Shown: piece by piece, positions 16,834 to 26,147 of the stretch
Layout of the letters: every line of letters begins with the position of its first letter
Position numbering within the stretch: position 1 is the first letter of the stretch
Assembly (NCBI GenBank): GCA_050951585.1
Contig: JBMNJI010000016.1
Span: 1 to 57,916 of the forward strand
Source of the DNA: UBA3937 sp050951585
GTDB taxonomy: Bacteria; Bacillota; Peptococcia; DRI-13; DTU073
Length of the DNA: 57,916 bases
Direction: 5' to 3'
Notes under the pieces: generated by a model
What the model was told of the DNA's origin: nothing
Database searches by the model: none
What the model saw: only the letters and a program-made list of their open reading frames with translations
Translations under genes and position numbers: made by a program

Positions 16834-18789
16834 CTAGAATAATGTTCTTTTGTCACCGTTCCTTACTGTAATTTTTGACCGGTCCAGGTATTCGAGAAAC
16901 GGAACGGCCACTTTCCGCGAGGTGCCCACCAGATCCCGGAATTGCGCAACGGTGATGTCCCCGTTTTGTTTGCACCATTCCTCTAACTTCGCCTGCCCTT
17001 CCGCCAATAAATGCTTCGGCAGATAAAGGTCCGCCACCAATTGCAGCAAATCACCCGTTCTGAGGAAATACCGCAGGAGCGGCGCGCTTGACTTTCCGTC
17101 CAAATGTAACTCTTGCTCGACCGTTTTCCATAGCGGTACCTGCCACCCACAAGCCCGATAATAATTCTCGATCGCGGAAATTTGCTTCTGCAAGTCCCCA
17201 TTTAGGCTGCGTACGCCATAAGGAGCAATAAACAACCCGTCGATGATGACTATTTTCTGTTGCCCGGCCCAATAATTCAACAACCCATTAAACTCATTGA
17301 GCTCTAAACTGTTAAACAAACGGCTCCGCAAGAGCTCCTTTTTTATCCCCGGTTCTAAGGGGTTGCTCTGTAAATATTCTTTCACTGTCTGCAGTAGGGC
17401 TGACTCCTTTTCTGCAACAAAGGACGCCGCCACATACACCTGCTCCCTCTCAGGCAAGGAAAGGGTAATAACCGCCTCTGCCTGGGCATTTGTCCCCGTG
17501 TTTCCCTTAATGGCATCATCGTTTACCGTCAATTCCTGCAGGATTCTCTCGACCTCTTCCCCGCGATAACCAGTCTGCCGTGCCAGTTCGTCCGCTGAAA
17601 GGGGCTTTTTCCTTTGCGCTAACGTGAGCAGAATTATCTCCTTAAGTTCTCCTTCTGCTTTAATGGCGGCCTCTTCCAGAGCCTTAGCCAAATCTCTTTT
17701 TTTATGTTTACGGGCTAACGGTTCAATTATTTTACCGCCGCCGAGCGTCGTCAGCGGCGAATAGCTTCTGAGCACATAGCGGTCATCCTTTTGCACAACC
17801 GCCGGTTTTTCCAGGACTAACTGGGCAAAGGATTTTTCCCCCGGCTGAAGTTCCTCCCGGTCCCAAAAGAAAATCCGCCCGATAATTTCCGCTGTTCCCT
17901 GATAGAAACGAATGCGGCTAAAATGCCGGAGCGGTCCGGCGGCTGTTTTTAATAAAGAAAAGGAGACATCAAGCCGCTGGGTGGGGGTGAGCCACCCTTC
18001 TTTTGTGAGTGTATCCCCGCGTTCGATTTCCTTGGTGTCAACCCCGGCCAGATTTACCGCTACTCTTTGTCCTGCCTGCGCTGACTCGGCAAATTCATTA
18101 TGGACCTGGATGTTCCTTACCCTGACCCGCTTCCCTTTTAGCGGGATAAAGAGCTGATCTCCTCCTCTTATTTTACCGCTGAGCAGGGTCCCGGTAACAA
18201 CCGTGCCAAAACCGGGCAACGCAAAAACACGATCGATCGGCAGTCTCACTTCCCCATCGTCTTTTCCGGTGGCCGCCTTTGCGGCGACAGCCTTTTCCAG
18301 CGCCTGCAAAAGCTCTTCCTTTCCGGCTTGGCTTACCGCAGAAAAAGTAAGAATGGGGGCCCCTTCATAACTTGTCCCGGCCAGAAAAGCCCGGATGTCT
18401 TCTTTTAACAATTCGGGCACGGCCGGCTCCACTAAATCTATTTTGGTAATCACGACGATTATTTCCTTGACCTCTAAAAGCTGCAGAATCGCAAAGTGCT
18501 CCTGCGTTTGCGGCATAATCCCTTCATCAGCCGCAATGATGAGCAGAGCAAGATCAAGCCCGGCCACACCGGCCAGCATATTCTTAATAAAACGTTCATG
18601 CCCGGGCACATCAACCAGCGCGACAGTGTTTCCTCCCGGCAACTGCAGGTAAGCAAAACCCAGTTCGACGGTGATTCCTCTCTTTTTTTCCTCCTGCAGT
18701 CGATCCGGGTCTATTCCGGAAAGAACTTTCACCAGGCTTGATTTTCCATGATCGATATGTCCCGCGGTGCCAACAACCAGATAAACCAT
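16834..18789 (-). CDS. selB: Selenocysteine-specific elongation factor SelB
   Basis: This GTPase delivers Sec-tRNA to ribosomes at UGA codons marked by a SECIS element. G-domain motifs are GTAGHIDHGKSSL (G1), DVPGHERF (G3) and ITKIDLVE (G4). EF-Tu-like domains 2 and 3 follow (VFALPGFGTVVTGTL). The C-terminal half contains winged-helix repeats that bind mRNA (LLRSRLFNSLELNEFNGLL, VAQFRDLVGTSRKVAVPFLE). I start at ATG 18789 (MVYLVVGTAG), preceded by ggaggga; an upstream in-frame start at 18831 adds 14 unlikely residues. The adjacent tRNA-Sec supports the call. selA and selD are not in the window and I see no selenoprotein gene here. Confidence 0.96.
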   Translation of the reverse strand: MVYLVVGTAGHIDHGKSSLVKVLSGIDPDRLQEEKKRGITVELGFAYLQLPGGNTVALVDVPGHERFIKNMLAGVAGLDLALLIIAADEGIMPQTQEHFAILQLLEVKEIIVVITKIDLVEPAVPELLKEDIRAFLAGTSYEGAPILTFSAVSQAGKEELLQALEKAVAAKAATGKDDGEVRLPIDRVFALPGFGTVVTGTLLSGKIRGGDQLFIPLKGKRVRVRNIQVHNEFAESAQAGQRVAVNLAGVDTKEIERGDTLTKEGWLTPTQRLDVSFSLLKTAAGPLRHFSRIRFYQGTAEIIGRIFFWDREELQPGEKSFAQLVLEKPAVVQKDDRYVLRSYSPLTTLGGGKIIEPLARKHKKRDLAKALEEAAIKAEGELKEIILLTLAQRKKPLSADELARQTGYRGEEVERILQELTVNDDAIKGNTGTNAQAEAVITLSLPEREQVYVAASFVAEKESALLQTVKEYLQSNPLEPGIKKELLRSRLFNSLELNEFNGLLNYWAGQQKIVIIDGLFIAPYGVRSLNGDLQKQISAIENYYRACGWQVPLWKTVEQELHLDGKSSAPLLRYFLRTGDLLQLVADLYLPKHLLAEGQAKLEEWCKQNGDITVAQFRDLVGTSRKVAVPFLEYLDRSKITVRNGDKRTLF

Positions 18790-18898
18790 CTCAATCCCTC
18801 CATTATCATCCGGCCAAGCATCAATAATCATTCATCATTCATTTAATCATCGGAATTGATAATCAATCTTCAGTTTTTCTCATTATTCTTTGTTTTGC

Positions 18899-19945
18899 TT
18901 ATGTAAAGAAGGCTTTCCCTAAGATAGCCAATAGAAACAGCAAGCCCAGATAACCCATGAGCGGATAAATAACGGTCACCATTTGCGGAAATGACCAATA
19001 AAGGAACGGCAACGTCGGTAGGAAAACCAGCATTAGACAAAAGGCTCTGCCCCGCTTGGTGCAATGTTGAACCCGTTTGAGCAGCCCTAGCCCCAGCGCC
19101 AGCGCCGTAGTAATGATGGCGGCCCATAGCCCCACCGCATAGGCAAGCCCTGCCCACGGATGAACCCTCCCCGCTAATACCAACATGGGCATTGCTGCGG
19201 TCAGGCACTCCCTGTCCTGCTGGAGGAGGGCCAGACTGATTACCGTGGCCATCAGCCCCAGAATTAGGCCGCCCAGGGCGACCCCGCTTTTTCCGCCCAG
19301 GGAGGCGGTCTGCCCCAAAGAAGACAGGACCACAGCCCCTAAGACAAAATTATACGACACATAGAGCACTACCGCCCATAACCAATGTGGCCCGACAAAA
19401 TTGATATTTGCTGCAGAGGCTGTGCTGTTTCCCGCCGCCGCAAATGCCCCGGCAGCAAGCAAACTATATGCCGCAAGGGCTAAAGTAAGCAAAATCAGCC
19501 CGGGCATCAACAACGCATTCAGCCAGAAAACCCCTTTGAGATCGGCTAACAACGTTAAATAGACAATGGCTGAAATTAAAAGATAGCCGAGCCCAAGGGG
19601 CAAGCCCCATAACTGCTGAAACAGACTGCTGCCCGCTACCAGCATAATGGCCAGCGACAGGAACAAAAAACCGGTCGTTACGCCATCAAAGAGAGGGGCC
19701 ACCCTTTTCCCAAATAAATACCGCAGTAGATCGTCGTACCCATCCATTTCCTCCCGGGCGGCCATCCGGATAACCAATACCCCGAAAAAACCGAATAATA
19801 AGCCGGAAAGGGCGGCGCCAATTATGCCGGGTTGACCAAACACAACAAAAAATTTTAAAAGCTCTTGCCCCGAAGCGAACCCTGCCCCCACAATCGCGCC
19901 GATAAAGGTAAAAGCCACCTGCCAAAAGAACCTTTCCTTCTCCAT
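18899..19945 (-). CDS. YkvI-like membrane transporter (APC superfamily)
   Basis: The 348-residue protein is highly hydrophobic with about ten membrane segments. The first helix carries FTFIGAIVGAGFASGQELLKF, cited here by GAIVGAGFASGQE, a pattern close to the broken helix 1 of APC-superfamily amino-acid transporters and typical of the YkvI family. Substrate is unknown. It lies downstream-divergent from yyaC and 110 bp beyond selB start. Members are common in spore-formers. Confidence 0.8.
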   Translation of the reverse strand: MEKERFFWQVAFTFIGAIVGAGFASGQELLKFFVVFGQPGIIGAALSGLLFGFFGVLVIRMAAREEMDGYDDLLRYLFGKRVAPLFDGVTTGFLFLSLAIMLVAGSSLFQQLWGLPLGLGYLLISAIVYLTLLADLKGVFWLNALLMPGLILLTLALAAYSLLAAGAFAAAGNSTASAANINFVGPHWLWAVVLYVSYNFVLGAVVLSSLGQTASLGGKSGVALGGLILGLMATVISLALLQQDRECLTAAMPMLVLAGRVHPWAGLAYAVGLWAAIITTALALGLGLLKRVQHCTKRGRAFCLMLVFLPTLPFLYWSFPQMVTVIYPLMGYLGLLFLLAILGKAFFT

Positions 19946-20132
19946 ATACCTTCCCCGCTATACATCACTTTATATCCATCTTATGTGCGGGGACGGTTTT
20001 TATCCACCTGATCATTCCGGCGACCGGGTGATTTTTTTACCCCTTTTTTGTCTATACTAGCTTTTGACCTCTTCACTAGAAATCCTTTTGGTCAAGCGGA
20101 GGTGATCCCCTATTAATCCCGCTCGCGTGCAC

Positions 20133-20693
20133 ATGAACAATCCCTTAGCTGTCCTGGAATTAGCGGAAAAACTGGAACATCATCTAACCCGAACCGGCAA
20201 AAAGAAGGCGCCTATCATCTGCTGTATCGGTACCGACCGCGCCACAGGAGATAGTTTAGGGCCATTGACCGGCTGGCGGCTCCAAACCCTCTTGCAAGGT
20301 TTCAACATTGAAATCTTCGGTACCATCGAAAATCCGGTGCACGCCACCAATTTACCGGAAACATTAGCGATGCTTACCCCCAAAATGAACGAACATCCTT
20401 TAATTGCCGTTGACGCCTGTCTGGGACCTTATGCAAACATTGGAACGATTGTTTTCCACCCCGGTCCCTTAAAACCCGGTACTGCCGTAAAGAAACAACT
20501 CCCGGAGGTTGGCGATATTGGTATAACGGGCATCGTCAATGTGGGTGGTTTTATGGAATTGCAAATTTTACAAAACACCCGCTTGAATACGGTATTGAAA
20601 ATGTCCCAGGTCATTGCTAACAGTATTTATCTCGCTTTGCGCAATGTTTTAGGCGGTGTTTCGTTCTTTGTTCTTTCCTCTTTCATTTTTTAA
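20133..20693 (+). CDS. yyaC: Spore protease-like protein YyaC
   Basis: The product of about 186 residues belongs to the YyaC family (DUF1256), a sporulation-associated protein related in fold to germination-type proteases. Landmarks are ICCIGTDRATGDSLGPLTG, FGTIENPVHATNL, IAVDACLG and GDIGITGIVNVGGFME. The strong ribosome site ggaggtgat (20098-20106) is about 26 bp upstream of ATG 20133 and 20 bp upstream of GTG 20127. An ATT codon at 20112 would be optimally spaced, so the true start is uncertain. It runs against replication and its 3' end overlaps the convergent M23 gene by 11 bp. Its presence supports a spore-forming host. Confidence 0.88.
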   Translation: MNNPLAVLELAEKLEHHLTRTGKKKAPIICCIGTDRATGDSLGPLTGWRLQTLLQGFNIEIFGTIENPVHATNLPETLAMLTPKMNEHPLIAVDACLGPYANIGTIVFHPGPLKPGTAVKKQLPEVGDIGITGIVNVGGFMELQILQNTRLNTVLKMSQVIANSIYLALRNVLGGVSFFVLSSFIF

Positions 20694-21741
20694 GGATACT
20701 TAACGGATCCGTCCATTTGCCGTTTTTCGAAACACCAAAGTGGAGATGCGGCCCCGTCGCCCGTCCGGTGCGCCCAACCGTAGCGATAACCTGCCCTCTT
20801 TCCACTCTGTCCCCCTTATTCACTAATAACAGGGAGTTGTGGGCATACTGACTGACATAGCCATGCCCGTGGGAAATACGAATCATATTTCCCCAGGTTG
20901 ATTTATATCCGGCAAAAGTGACTACGCCGCCACCGGCAGCGTGGACTTTGGTGCCGGACGAAGCAGCTAGATCTAACCCGCTATGGAACTCGCTGCCCCG
21001 CTTTGTAAACGGATTCCGCCGCCAGCCAAAGCGCGAACTGATCCGCGCGCCCTTTACCGGCCAGGCGTTAGGGATTGCCTCTTCCAGCGTCAGCAGCGTT
21101 TTGGCATCCCGGCGGCGATCCTTTAAGATTTCCGCCTGCCCCGCCACACTGATAAAGATCCCTTGAAACCACTCCTTAATTCTTCCACCAATGGTTTTTT
21201 CTACGTAAAAGGGGGCTGCACTGAGCGTCTTCTTTTGCATGCGCCGGATCTCCCACGCTGACTCACGCAACCATTTGCCTGTCTCTGTATAACTGATTTC
21301 CCCCAGGGGAGTCAGTTTTATTTTCCACTTGAGACTGTTGGCTTGTTTCAATTCGGCAAGTTCTTGCCAATATTGCTGCTCCGCGGTAAAAACGGCTGTC
21401 TCTTCCCCGGCACCTTCCTCTTCCCCGATACTTCCCTTCTCCCCGGAAAGAGGCGCCCCGCTCTCTTCCTGTTCCCCTGTAGCGGGAACAGCTTCGTTTA
21501 GGCCGGCGTCTTTTGAACCAGAGCCCTCTAGAGAGGAGCCTTCCGCAGTCTCAGTAGTCGTAGCCCGGTCTTGGGGTAAAAGCACTACATAACCGACAAT
21601 AAGTAAGCTAATCAGGCCAATGGCTACGACTAAGCAAAGCGCAAAATTGCGCTTCCGCCGCAATTTTTTTCTGGCCTTAAGAAACAACCTATAGGATCGC
21701 CTTTTAAACTTCTTAAGCTTGCCCCCATTGCCTATCTTCAT
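20683..21741 (-). CDS. Membrane-anchored M23 family metallopeptidase
   Basis: This 352-residue protein has a very basic N-terminus and one membrane helix (ALCLVVAIGLISLLIVGYVV), then an acidic, Ser/Gly/Glu-rich linker (about 60-115). The C-terminal LytM/M23 domain contains SRFGWRRNPFTKRG, the zinc ligand motif HSGLDLAA, and HLHFGVSKNG with the catalytic His pair. GHGYVSQYAHN lies between. Zinc sites are intact, so it is probably an active cell-wall endopeptidase or a spore-engulfment-type enzyme. It is convergent with yyaC. Confidence 0.9.
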   Translation of the reverse strand: MKIGNGGKLKKFKRRSYRLFLKARKKLRRKRNFALCLVVAIGLISLLIVGYVVLLPQDRATTTETAEGSSLEGSGSKDAGLNEAVPATGEQEESGAPLSGEKGSIGEEEGAGEETAVFTAEQQYWQELAELKQANSLKWKIKLTPLGEISYTETGKWLRESAWEIRRMQKKTLSAAPFYVEKTIGGRIKEWFQGIFISVAGQAEILKDRRRDAKTLLTLEEAIPNAWPVKGARISSRFGWRRNPFTKRGSEFHSGLDLAASSGTKVHAAGGGVVTFAGYKSTWGNMIRISHGHGYVSQYAHNSLLLVNKGDRVERGQVIATVGRTGRATGPHLHFGVSKNGKWTDPLSILKK

Positions 21742-21775
21742 GTTCCTTCCTCAATTAACGTTATTTATTCTCCGG

Positions 21776-22282
21776 TTAGTCCTCTTTAAGATTCAGCGCG
21801 CGGGCAATCGCCTTCCGTTCCTCACGGGAAAGCATCTGCTTTGATTCGCCTTTGTGCACCGCTTTACAATAGGTTCGGGATTCCTCCTGGCTGAAAATGC
21901 CGGTTAAAACCACGCCATCCGCCTCACTGTTTAAAAGGGCAAGGGCAAAACTTAAATCCCCTCCGGTGTCCTCAAAAGCGTTATACCGCACGAGCCCTAC
22001 TTTTTGAATGCTGTTTTTGCTATGTTCCTCCGCGTTTTTCGCGATGTCTTTAAAAATCTCCATTTCGAGCAGGACATGTTCCAGGGTCTTCCCCTTTTCC
22101 AGCAGGATCTCCTCCAGGTTTTTTCCATCGATCCCCCGTAACAATCCCTTGTATCTTTTCTTACTTTTGCGCATACTGAGGACAATTGCCAAAAATAGAA
22201 CTAATAAAACGACATACAAGCCCAGCAAAATCAGGATAAACAACGCCGTATTGGCACTAAGATAACTTAATAATTCCTCCAT
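21776..22282 (-). CDS. DUF4446 family membrane protein
   Basis: A 168-residue protein with one N-terminal helix (ALFILILLGLYVVLLVLFLA), a basic coiled segment, and a conserved domain NSIQKVGLVRYNAFEDTGGD, LSFALALLNSEADGVVLTGI and SREESRTYCK-like (SQEESRTYCKAV). This matches DUF4446, often found near parB in Clostridia. Function is unknown. It lies 35 bp upstream of the M23 gene, so the two may form an operon. Confidence 0.85.
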   Translation of the reverse strand: MEELLSYLSANTALFILILLGLYVVLLVLFLAIVLSMRKSKKRYKGLLRGIDGKNLEEILLEKGKTLEHVLLEMEIFKDIAKNAEEHSKNSIQKVGLVRYNAFEDTGGDLSFALALLNSEADGVVLTGIFSQEESRTYCKAVHKGESKQMLSREERKAIARALNLKED

Positions 22283-22400
22283 TCTTTTCCCTCCGCTGTT
22301 TCTTTTTTCTGAAAATTATTTGCCATTCTTACAAAAAAACGGTTCCTCTTTCATCATACCTATTTTTCACCAAAAATGAAACAATAAATATCTAAGCAGA

Positions 22401-22441
22401 AAAAAACCGGCCGTCTGTAGTTTACAGCGCGCCGGTTTTTT
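22401..22441 (-). terminator. Terminator after the hydrogenase operon
   Basis: Arms aaaaaaccggc (22401-22411) and gccggttttt t (from 22431) are complementary. The symmetric A and T runs make it bidirectional. On minus it follows the hydA stop by about 65 bp. Confidence 0.8.
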
Positions 22442-22506
22442 GCCTTTTAGTCTTTTTTATGCTGATCTTTTTGGGGCTTATAGACAATCAAGCAGTTCTT
22501 AAGCCG

Positions 22507-24285
22507 TTATTTTTTCGCTAAGCTGGCCGCCAGAGCCTCGTTTTTCGCTCTGGGTGTATAGGTCGTATGCAACAAATGATGGGATTTTTCACCCAGCGGT
22601 TTCACGAGATATTCTTCGTAGAGGGCTTTCACGGCCGGATTTTCATGAGACTTTCTCATCGGCATGCCCTTGTCTTCTTCGTAAATCGCCTTCGCCCTTA
22701 AAGCGCGGTAATCCTCCGGCAGGTCCATTCTGGTCGGTGCGCTGACAATCGGCTGTCCGCCGCCGCCCACGCAACCGCCGGGGCAAGCCATAATTTCGAT
22801 GAACTGATAGTCGGCTTGACCGGCTTTCACCTTTTCAAGTACTTCTTTGGCATTGCTCAAGCCGTGGGCTACGGCAACCTTCACCGTGCCTAACGGCGGT
22901 AATTCCACGCTAGCTTCCTTAACGCCTTCTAACCCTCTAACCGCCACAAAATCAAGTTTTTTGAGCTCCTTGCCGGTAACCACTTCATAGACTGTCCGCA
23001 GGGCAGCCTCCATAACACCACCGGTTGCTCCGAAAAGCAAGCCGGCACCCGTCGAAATACCCATGGGCTCATCATACTGTTCCTCAGGAAGAGCTTTAAA
23101 GTCGAGGCCGGCGGCTTTAATCATTTTCGCCAGTTCTCTGGTGGTTAAGACCGCATCAACATCGGTGAAACCACTGTCTTTGAGTTCCGGGCGCTGCCGT
23201 TCAAATTTCTTGGCCGTACAGGGCATAATTGATACGGAGAAGATTTTTGCCGGATCTACGCCGCATTTTTTCGCATAATAAGTCTTCGCCAAAGCCCCAA
23301 ACATCTGCTGTGGTGATTTCGCGGTAGACAGATTATCCAAAAACTCCGGATAGTTATGCTCGCAGTATTTGACCCAACCCGGGCTGCAGGAGGTAATTAA
23401 GGGTAATTTCCCGCCCTTTTTCACTCTTTCCAGCAGTTCGTTGCCTTCCTCCAGAATTGTTAAGTCTGCGGTAAAATCCGTATCAAAGACTTTATCAAAG
23501 CCTAGCCTTCTTAACGCCGCAACCATTTTGCCGGTCACGGAAGTCCCGATGGGATAGCCAAACTCTTCCCCTAAAGCGGCTCTCACGGCCGGGGCCGTTT
23601 GCACTACCACAAATTTCTCCGGATCGTTAATCGCATCCCAAACGGTCTGGGTGTCATCCTTTTCGGTTAACGCCCCTACCGGACAAACATTCACACACTG
23701 TCCGCAGTAAACGCAGTCCACTTCACTTAACTTATGGCCAAAGACTGGGGCGGCAATACTTTCAAAGCCTCTGTCCGTCATGCCTAAAACGCCCACACCC
23801 TGCACCTTATTACAAACACTCACACAGCGGCGGCACAGCACGCATTTGTCAGGATTCCGCACAATCGAAGGAGATGAATCATCCTTTTCGAAGGCGGTGT
23901 TTTCGCCCTGAAAACGTACTTCCGAAATACCAAATTGTTTGGCTAACGCTTGTAATTCACAATTTGTATTTCTATCACAAGTTAAACATTCCATCGGATG
24001 ATTGGATAAAATCAACTCAACAACAGCCTTCCGGGCCTCCCTGATTGCGGGGGTATTGGTCCGAACAACCATGCCTTCATTGACAGGGTACATACAAGAC
24101 GGCTGTAACCCTCTGGCTCTTTCGATTTCAACCAGGCAAATACGACATGCGCCTATTTTATTGATCTCTTTCAAATAACATAAAGTTGGTATCTTTATTC
24201 CGGCCATCCGTGCAGCTTCCAGTACTGTGATCCCTTCCGGTACCTGCATCTGTTGACCGTCTATAGTAATATTCAACATTGCCAT
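22507..24285 (-). CDS. hydA: [FeFe] hydrogenase catalytic subunit, NADH/ferredoxin-linked (HydA)
   Basis: This 592-residue protein is the H2-forming subunit of a multimeric [FeFe] hydrogenase. A 2Fe-2S domain is at about 1-75 (PTLCYLKEINKIGACRICLV). Next are a His/Cys [4Fe-4S] site (HPMECLTCDRNTNCEL) and two ferredoxin-type [4Fe-4S] sites (CVLCRRCVSVCNKV, CVYCGQCVNVCPVGA). The H-cluster motifs follow: TSCSPGWVKYCE, SIMPCTAKKFE and EIMACPGGCVGGGGQP. All cluster-binding cysteines seem present. It is the last gene of a four-gene operon with NuoE- and NuoF-like subunits, the layout of electron-bifurcating HydABC enzymes. These couple NADH and reduced ferredoxin oxidation to H2 formation. Bifurcation itself is inferred from the gene set. 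Confidence 0.95.
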   Translation of the reverse strand: MAMLNITIDGQQMQVPEGITVLEAARMAGIKIPTLCYLKEINKIGACRICLVEIERARGLQPSCMYPVNEGMVVRTNTPAIREARKAVVELILSNHPMECLTCDRNTNCELQALAKQFGISEVRFQGENTAFEKDDSSPSIVRNPDKCVLCRRCVSVCNKVQGVGVLGMTDRGFESIAAPVFGHKLSEVDCVYCGQCVNVCPVGALTEKDDTQTVWDAINDPEKFVVVQTAPAVRAALGEEFGYPIGTSVTGKMVAALRRLGFDKVFDTDFTADLTILEEGNELLERVKKGGKLPLITSCSPGWVKYCEHNYPEFLDNLSTAKSPQQMFGALAKTYYAKKCGVDPAKIFSVSIMPCTAKKFERQRPELKDSGFTDVDAVLTTRELAKMIKAAGLDFKALPEEQYDEPMGISTGAGLLFGATGGVMEAALRTVYEVVTGKELKKLDFVAVRGLEGVKEASVELPPLGTVKVAVAHGLSNAKEVLEKVKAGQADYQFIEIMACPGGCVGGGGQPIVSAPTRMDLPEDYRALRAKAIYEEDKGMPMRKSHENPAVKALYEEYLVKPLGEKSHHLLHTTYTPRAKNEALAASLAKK

Positions 24286-24320
24286 TATCCGGTCGCACTC
24301 CTTTCCTTTATGAGTCTCTC

Positions 24321-26114
24321 TTATTTTCTTACCACTGCGCCAAATTTACACTTATCCATGCAGGCACCACATTTGATACACTTTTCCGCATCAATCACAT
24401 ATGGTTCTTTCACTTTTCCGCTGATCGCATTGACTGGGCAGTTTCTTGCGCATAAACCGCAGCCGCGGCATTTGTCCGCGATTATCTCATATGACAATAA
24501 TGATTTACATACGCCAGCCGGACATTTCTTATCTTTAATATGCGCTTCATATTCATTACGGAAATATTTCAACGTACTGAGAATTGGATTGGGCGCGGTT
24601 TGCCCTAACGCGCATAGCGCTGAGCTTTTAATTGTTTTCGCAAGGGCTTCCAGATTATCGATATCCTCCATGGTCCCCTTACCATCTGTAATCTTCGTGA
24701 GAAGCTCCAGCATCCGTTTTGTCCCAATTCGGCAAGGTGGGCACTTCCCGCAAGATTCATCCTGCGTAAACTCCAGGAAGAAACGGGCAATATCGACCAT
24801 ACAAGTATCTTCATCCATGACAATCAGTCCGCCTGAACCCATCATGGCTCCGGCTGCAATCAGATTGTCATAGTCGATGGGCGTATCTAATAACGAAGCG
24901 GGGATACAGCCGCCCGATGGTCCACCAATCTGCACCGCTTTGAATTTTTTATCATTTAGGATTCCACCGCCGATATCATAAACAATCGTTCTTAATGTGG
25001 TACCCATAGGCACTTCGATCAGACCGGTATTCTTAATTTTCCCGGCCAGGGCAAAGACCTTCGTTCCTTTACTCTTTTCTGTCCCCATGGAAGCAAACCA
25101 ATCCGCACCGTATCTGATAATACGCGTAATATTGGCATAGGTCTCTACATTATTGATGATCGTTGGTTTAGCCCACAAGCCTTCATTCGCGGGGAATGGC
25201 GGTCTCGGTCTCGGTTCCCCACGTTTACCTTCAACTGAGGTAAGAAGCGCTGTTTCTTCACCACAGACGAATGCGCCGGCACCCAGACGAATCCCGATAT
25301 CAAAATCAAAGCCCATCCCAAAAATGTTTTTCCCTAATAAACCTAATTCTTTTGCTTGTTTAATGGCGACATTTAATCTTTCTACGGCAATCGGATACTC
25401 AGCCCTGACATAGATATAGCCTTGACTGGCCCCAATAGCATATCCGGCGATGGCCATTGCTTCAAGCACGGCATGAGGATCACCCTCCAGCACGCTTCGA
25501 TCCATAAAAGCACCCGGGTCTCCTTCGTCGGCATTACATACTACATACTTCTGATCCCCTTGGGCCTTAGCCGCAAATTCCCATTTCATTCCGGTGGGGA
25601 ATCCGCCGCCGCCCCGGCCTCTCAGCCCGGATTTCTTAATTTCTTCAATTACCTCTTGCGGTTTCATTTCATGCAAAACCTTCGCCAGAGCAAAATATCC
25701 GTCACGGGCAATATATTCTTCAATTTTCTCCGGATCAATAACTCCGCAGTTGGACAAGGCAACACGTTTTTGATGTTTAAAGAATTCGATATCATTAAAT
25801 TCCGTTGTCTTGACCGTAGCATTCGGTTCACTATACAGCAGCCGCTCCACGACACGGCCTTTAACAAAGTGCTCCTGCACGATTTCCGGAATATCTTCCG
25901 CAGTGACGCAGCAATAAAAAACTCCTTCCGGATAAACAACCATAATTGGCCCTAAGTTACAAAAACCAAAGCATCCAGTTTCAATAACCTGTATCTCTTT
26001 TTCCAAACCGTTATCGGCAAGTTGTTTTCTAAGTCCAGTAATCAAAGCACGACTATTGGATGAGGTACAGCCGGTACCGGTGCAAATCAATACGTGAGAA
26101 CGATAGAACTCCAT
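24321..26114 (-). CDS. hydB: NuoF-like hydrogenase subunit HydB (FMN, NAD(H) and Fe-S binding)
   Basis: This 597-residue flavoprotein carries an N-terminal thioredoxin-like 2Fe-2S domain (CTGTGCTSSNS, ETGCFGFCNLGP). The NuoF core follows with the NADH/FMN glycine-rich loop GRGGGGFPTGMKWEF and NADEGDPGAFMDRS. It continues with an SLBB region (IEVPMGTTLRTIVYDIGGGI) and the N3-type [4Fe-4S] site ESCGKCPPCRIGT. Two C-terminal [4Fe-4S] motifs complete it (CRGCGLCARNCPVNA, CIKCGACMDKCKF). This domain order matches HydB of bifurcating hydrogenases and serves as the NAD(H) and ferredoxin port. It is 35 bp upstream of hydA. Confidence 0.95.
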   Translation of the reverse strand: MEFYRSHVLICTGTGCTSSNSRALITGLRKQLADNGLEKEIQVIETGCFGFCNLGPIMVVYPEGVFYCCVTAEDIPEIVQEHFVKGRVVERLLYSEPNATVKTTEFNDIEFFKHQKRVALSNCGVIDPEKIEEYIARDGYFALAKVLHEMKPQEVIEEIKKSGLRGRGGGGFPTGMKWEFAAKAQGDQKYVVCNADEGDPGAFMDRSVLEGDPHAVLEAMAIAGYAIGASQGYIYVRAEYPIAVERLNVAIKQAKELGLLGKNIFGMGFDFDIGIRLGAGAFVCGEETALLTSVEGKRGEPRPRPPFPANEGLWAKPTIINNVETYANITRIIRYGADWFASMGTEKSKGTKVFALAGKIKNTGLIEVPMGTTLRTIVYDIGGGILNDKKFKAVQIGGPSGGCIPASLLDTPIDYDNLIAAGAMMGSGGLIVMDEDTCMVDIARFFLEFTQDESCGKCPPCRIGTKRMLELLTKITDGKGTMEDIDNLEALAKTIKSSALCALGQTAPNPILSTLKYFRNEYEAHIKDKKCPAGVCKSLLSYEIIADKCRGCGLCARNCPVNAISGKVKEPYVIDAEKCIKCGACMDKCKFGAVVRK

Positions 26115-26147
26115 CTTTATCCTCCTTACTAAGCCCCTCCGGCTTTA

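Noticed and set aside
22507..24285. Selenocysteine in the hydrogenase
   Set aside because: All cluster-binding positions are Cys and there is no in-frame TGA within hydA, despite selB and selC in the window.
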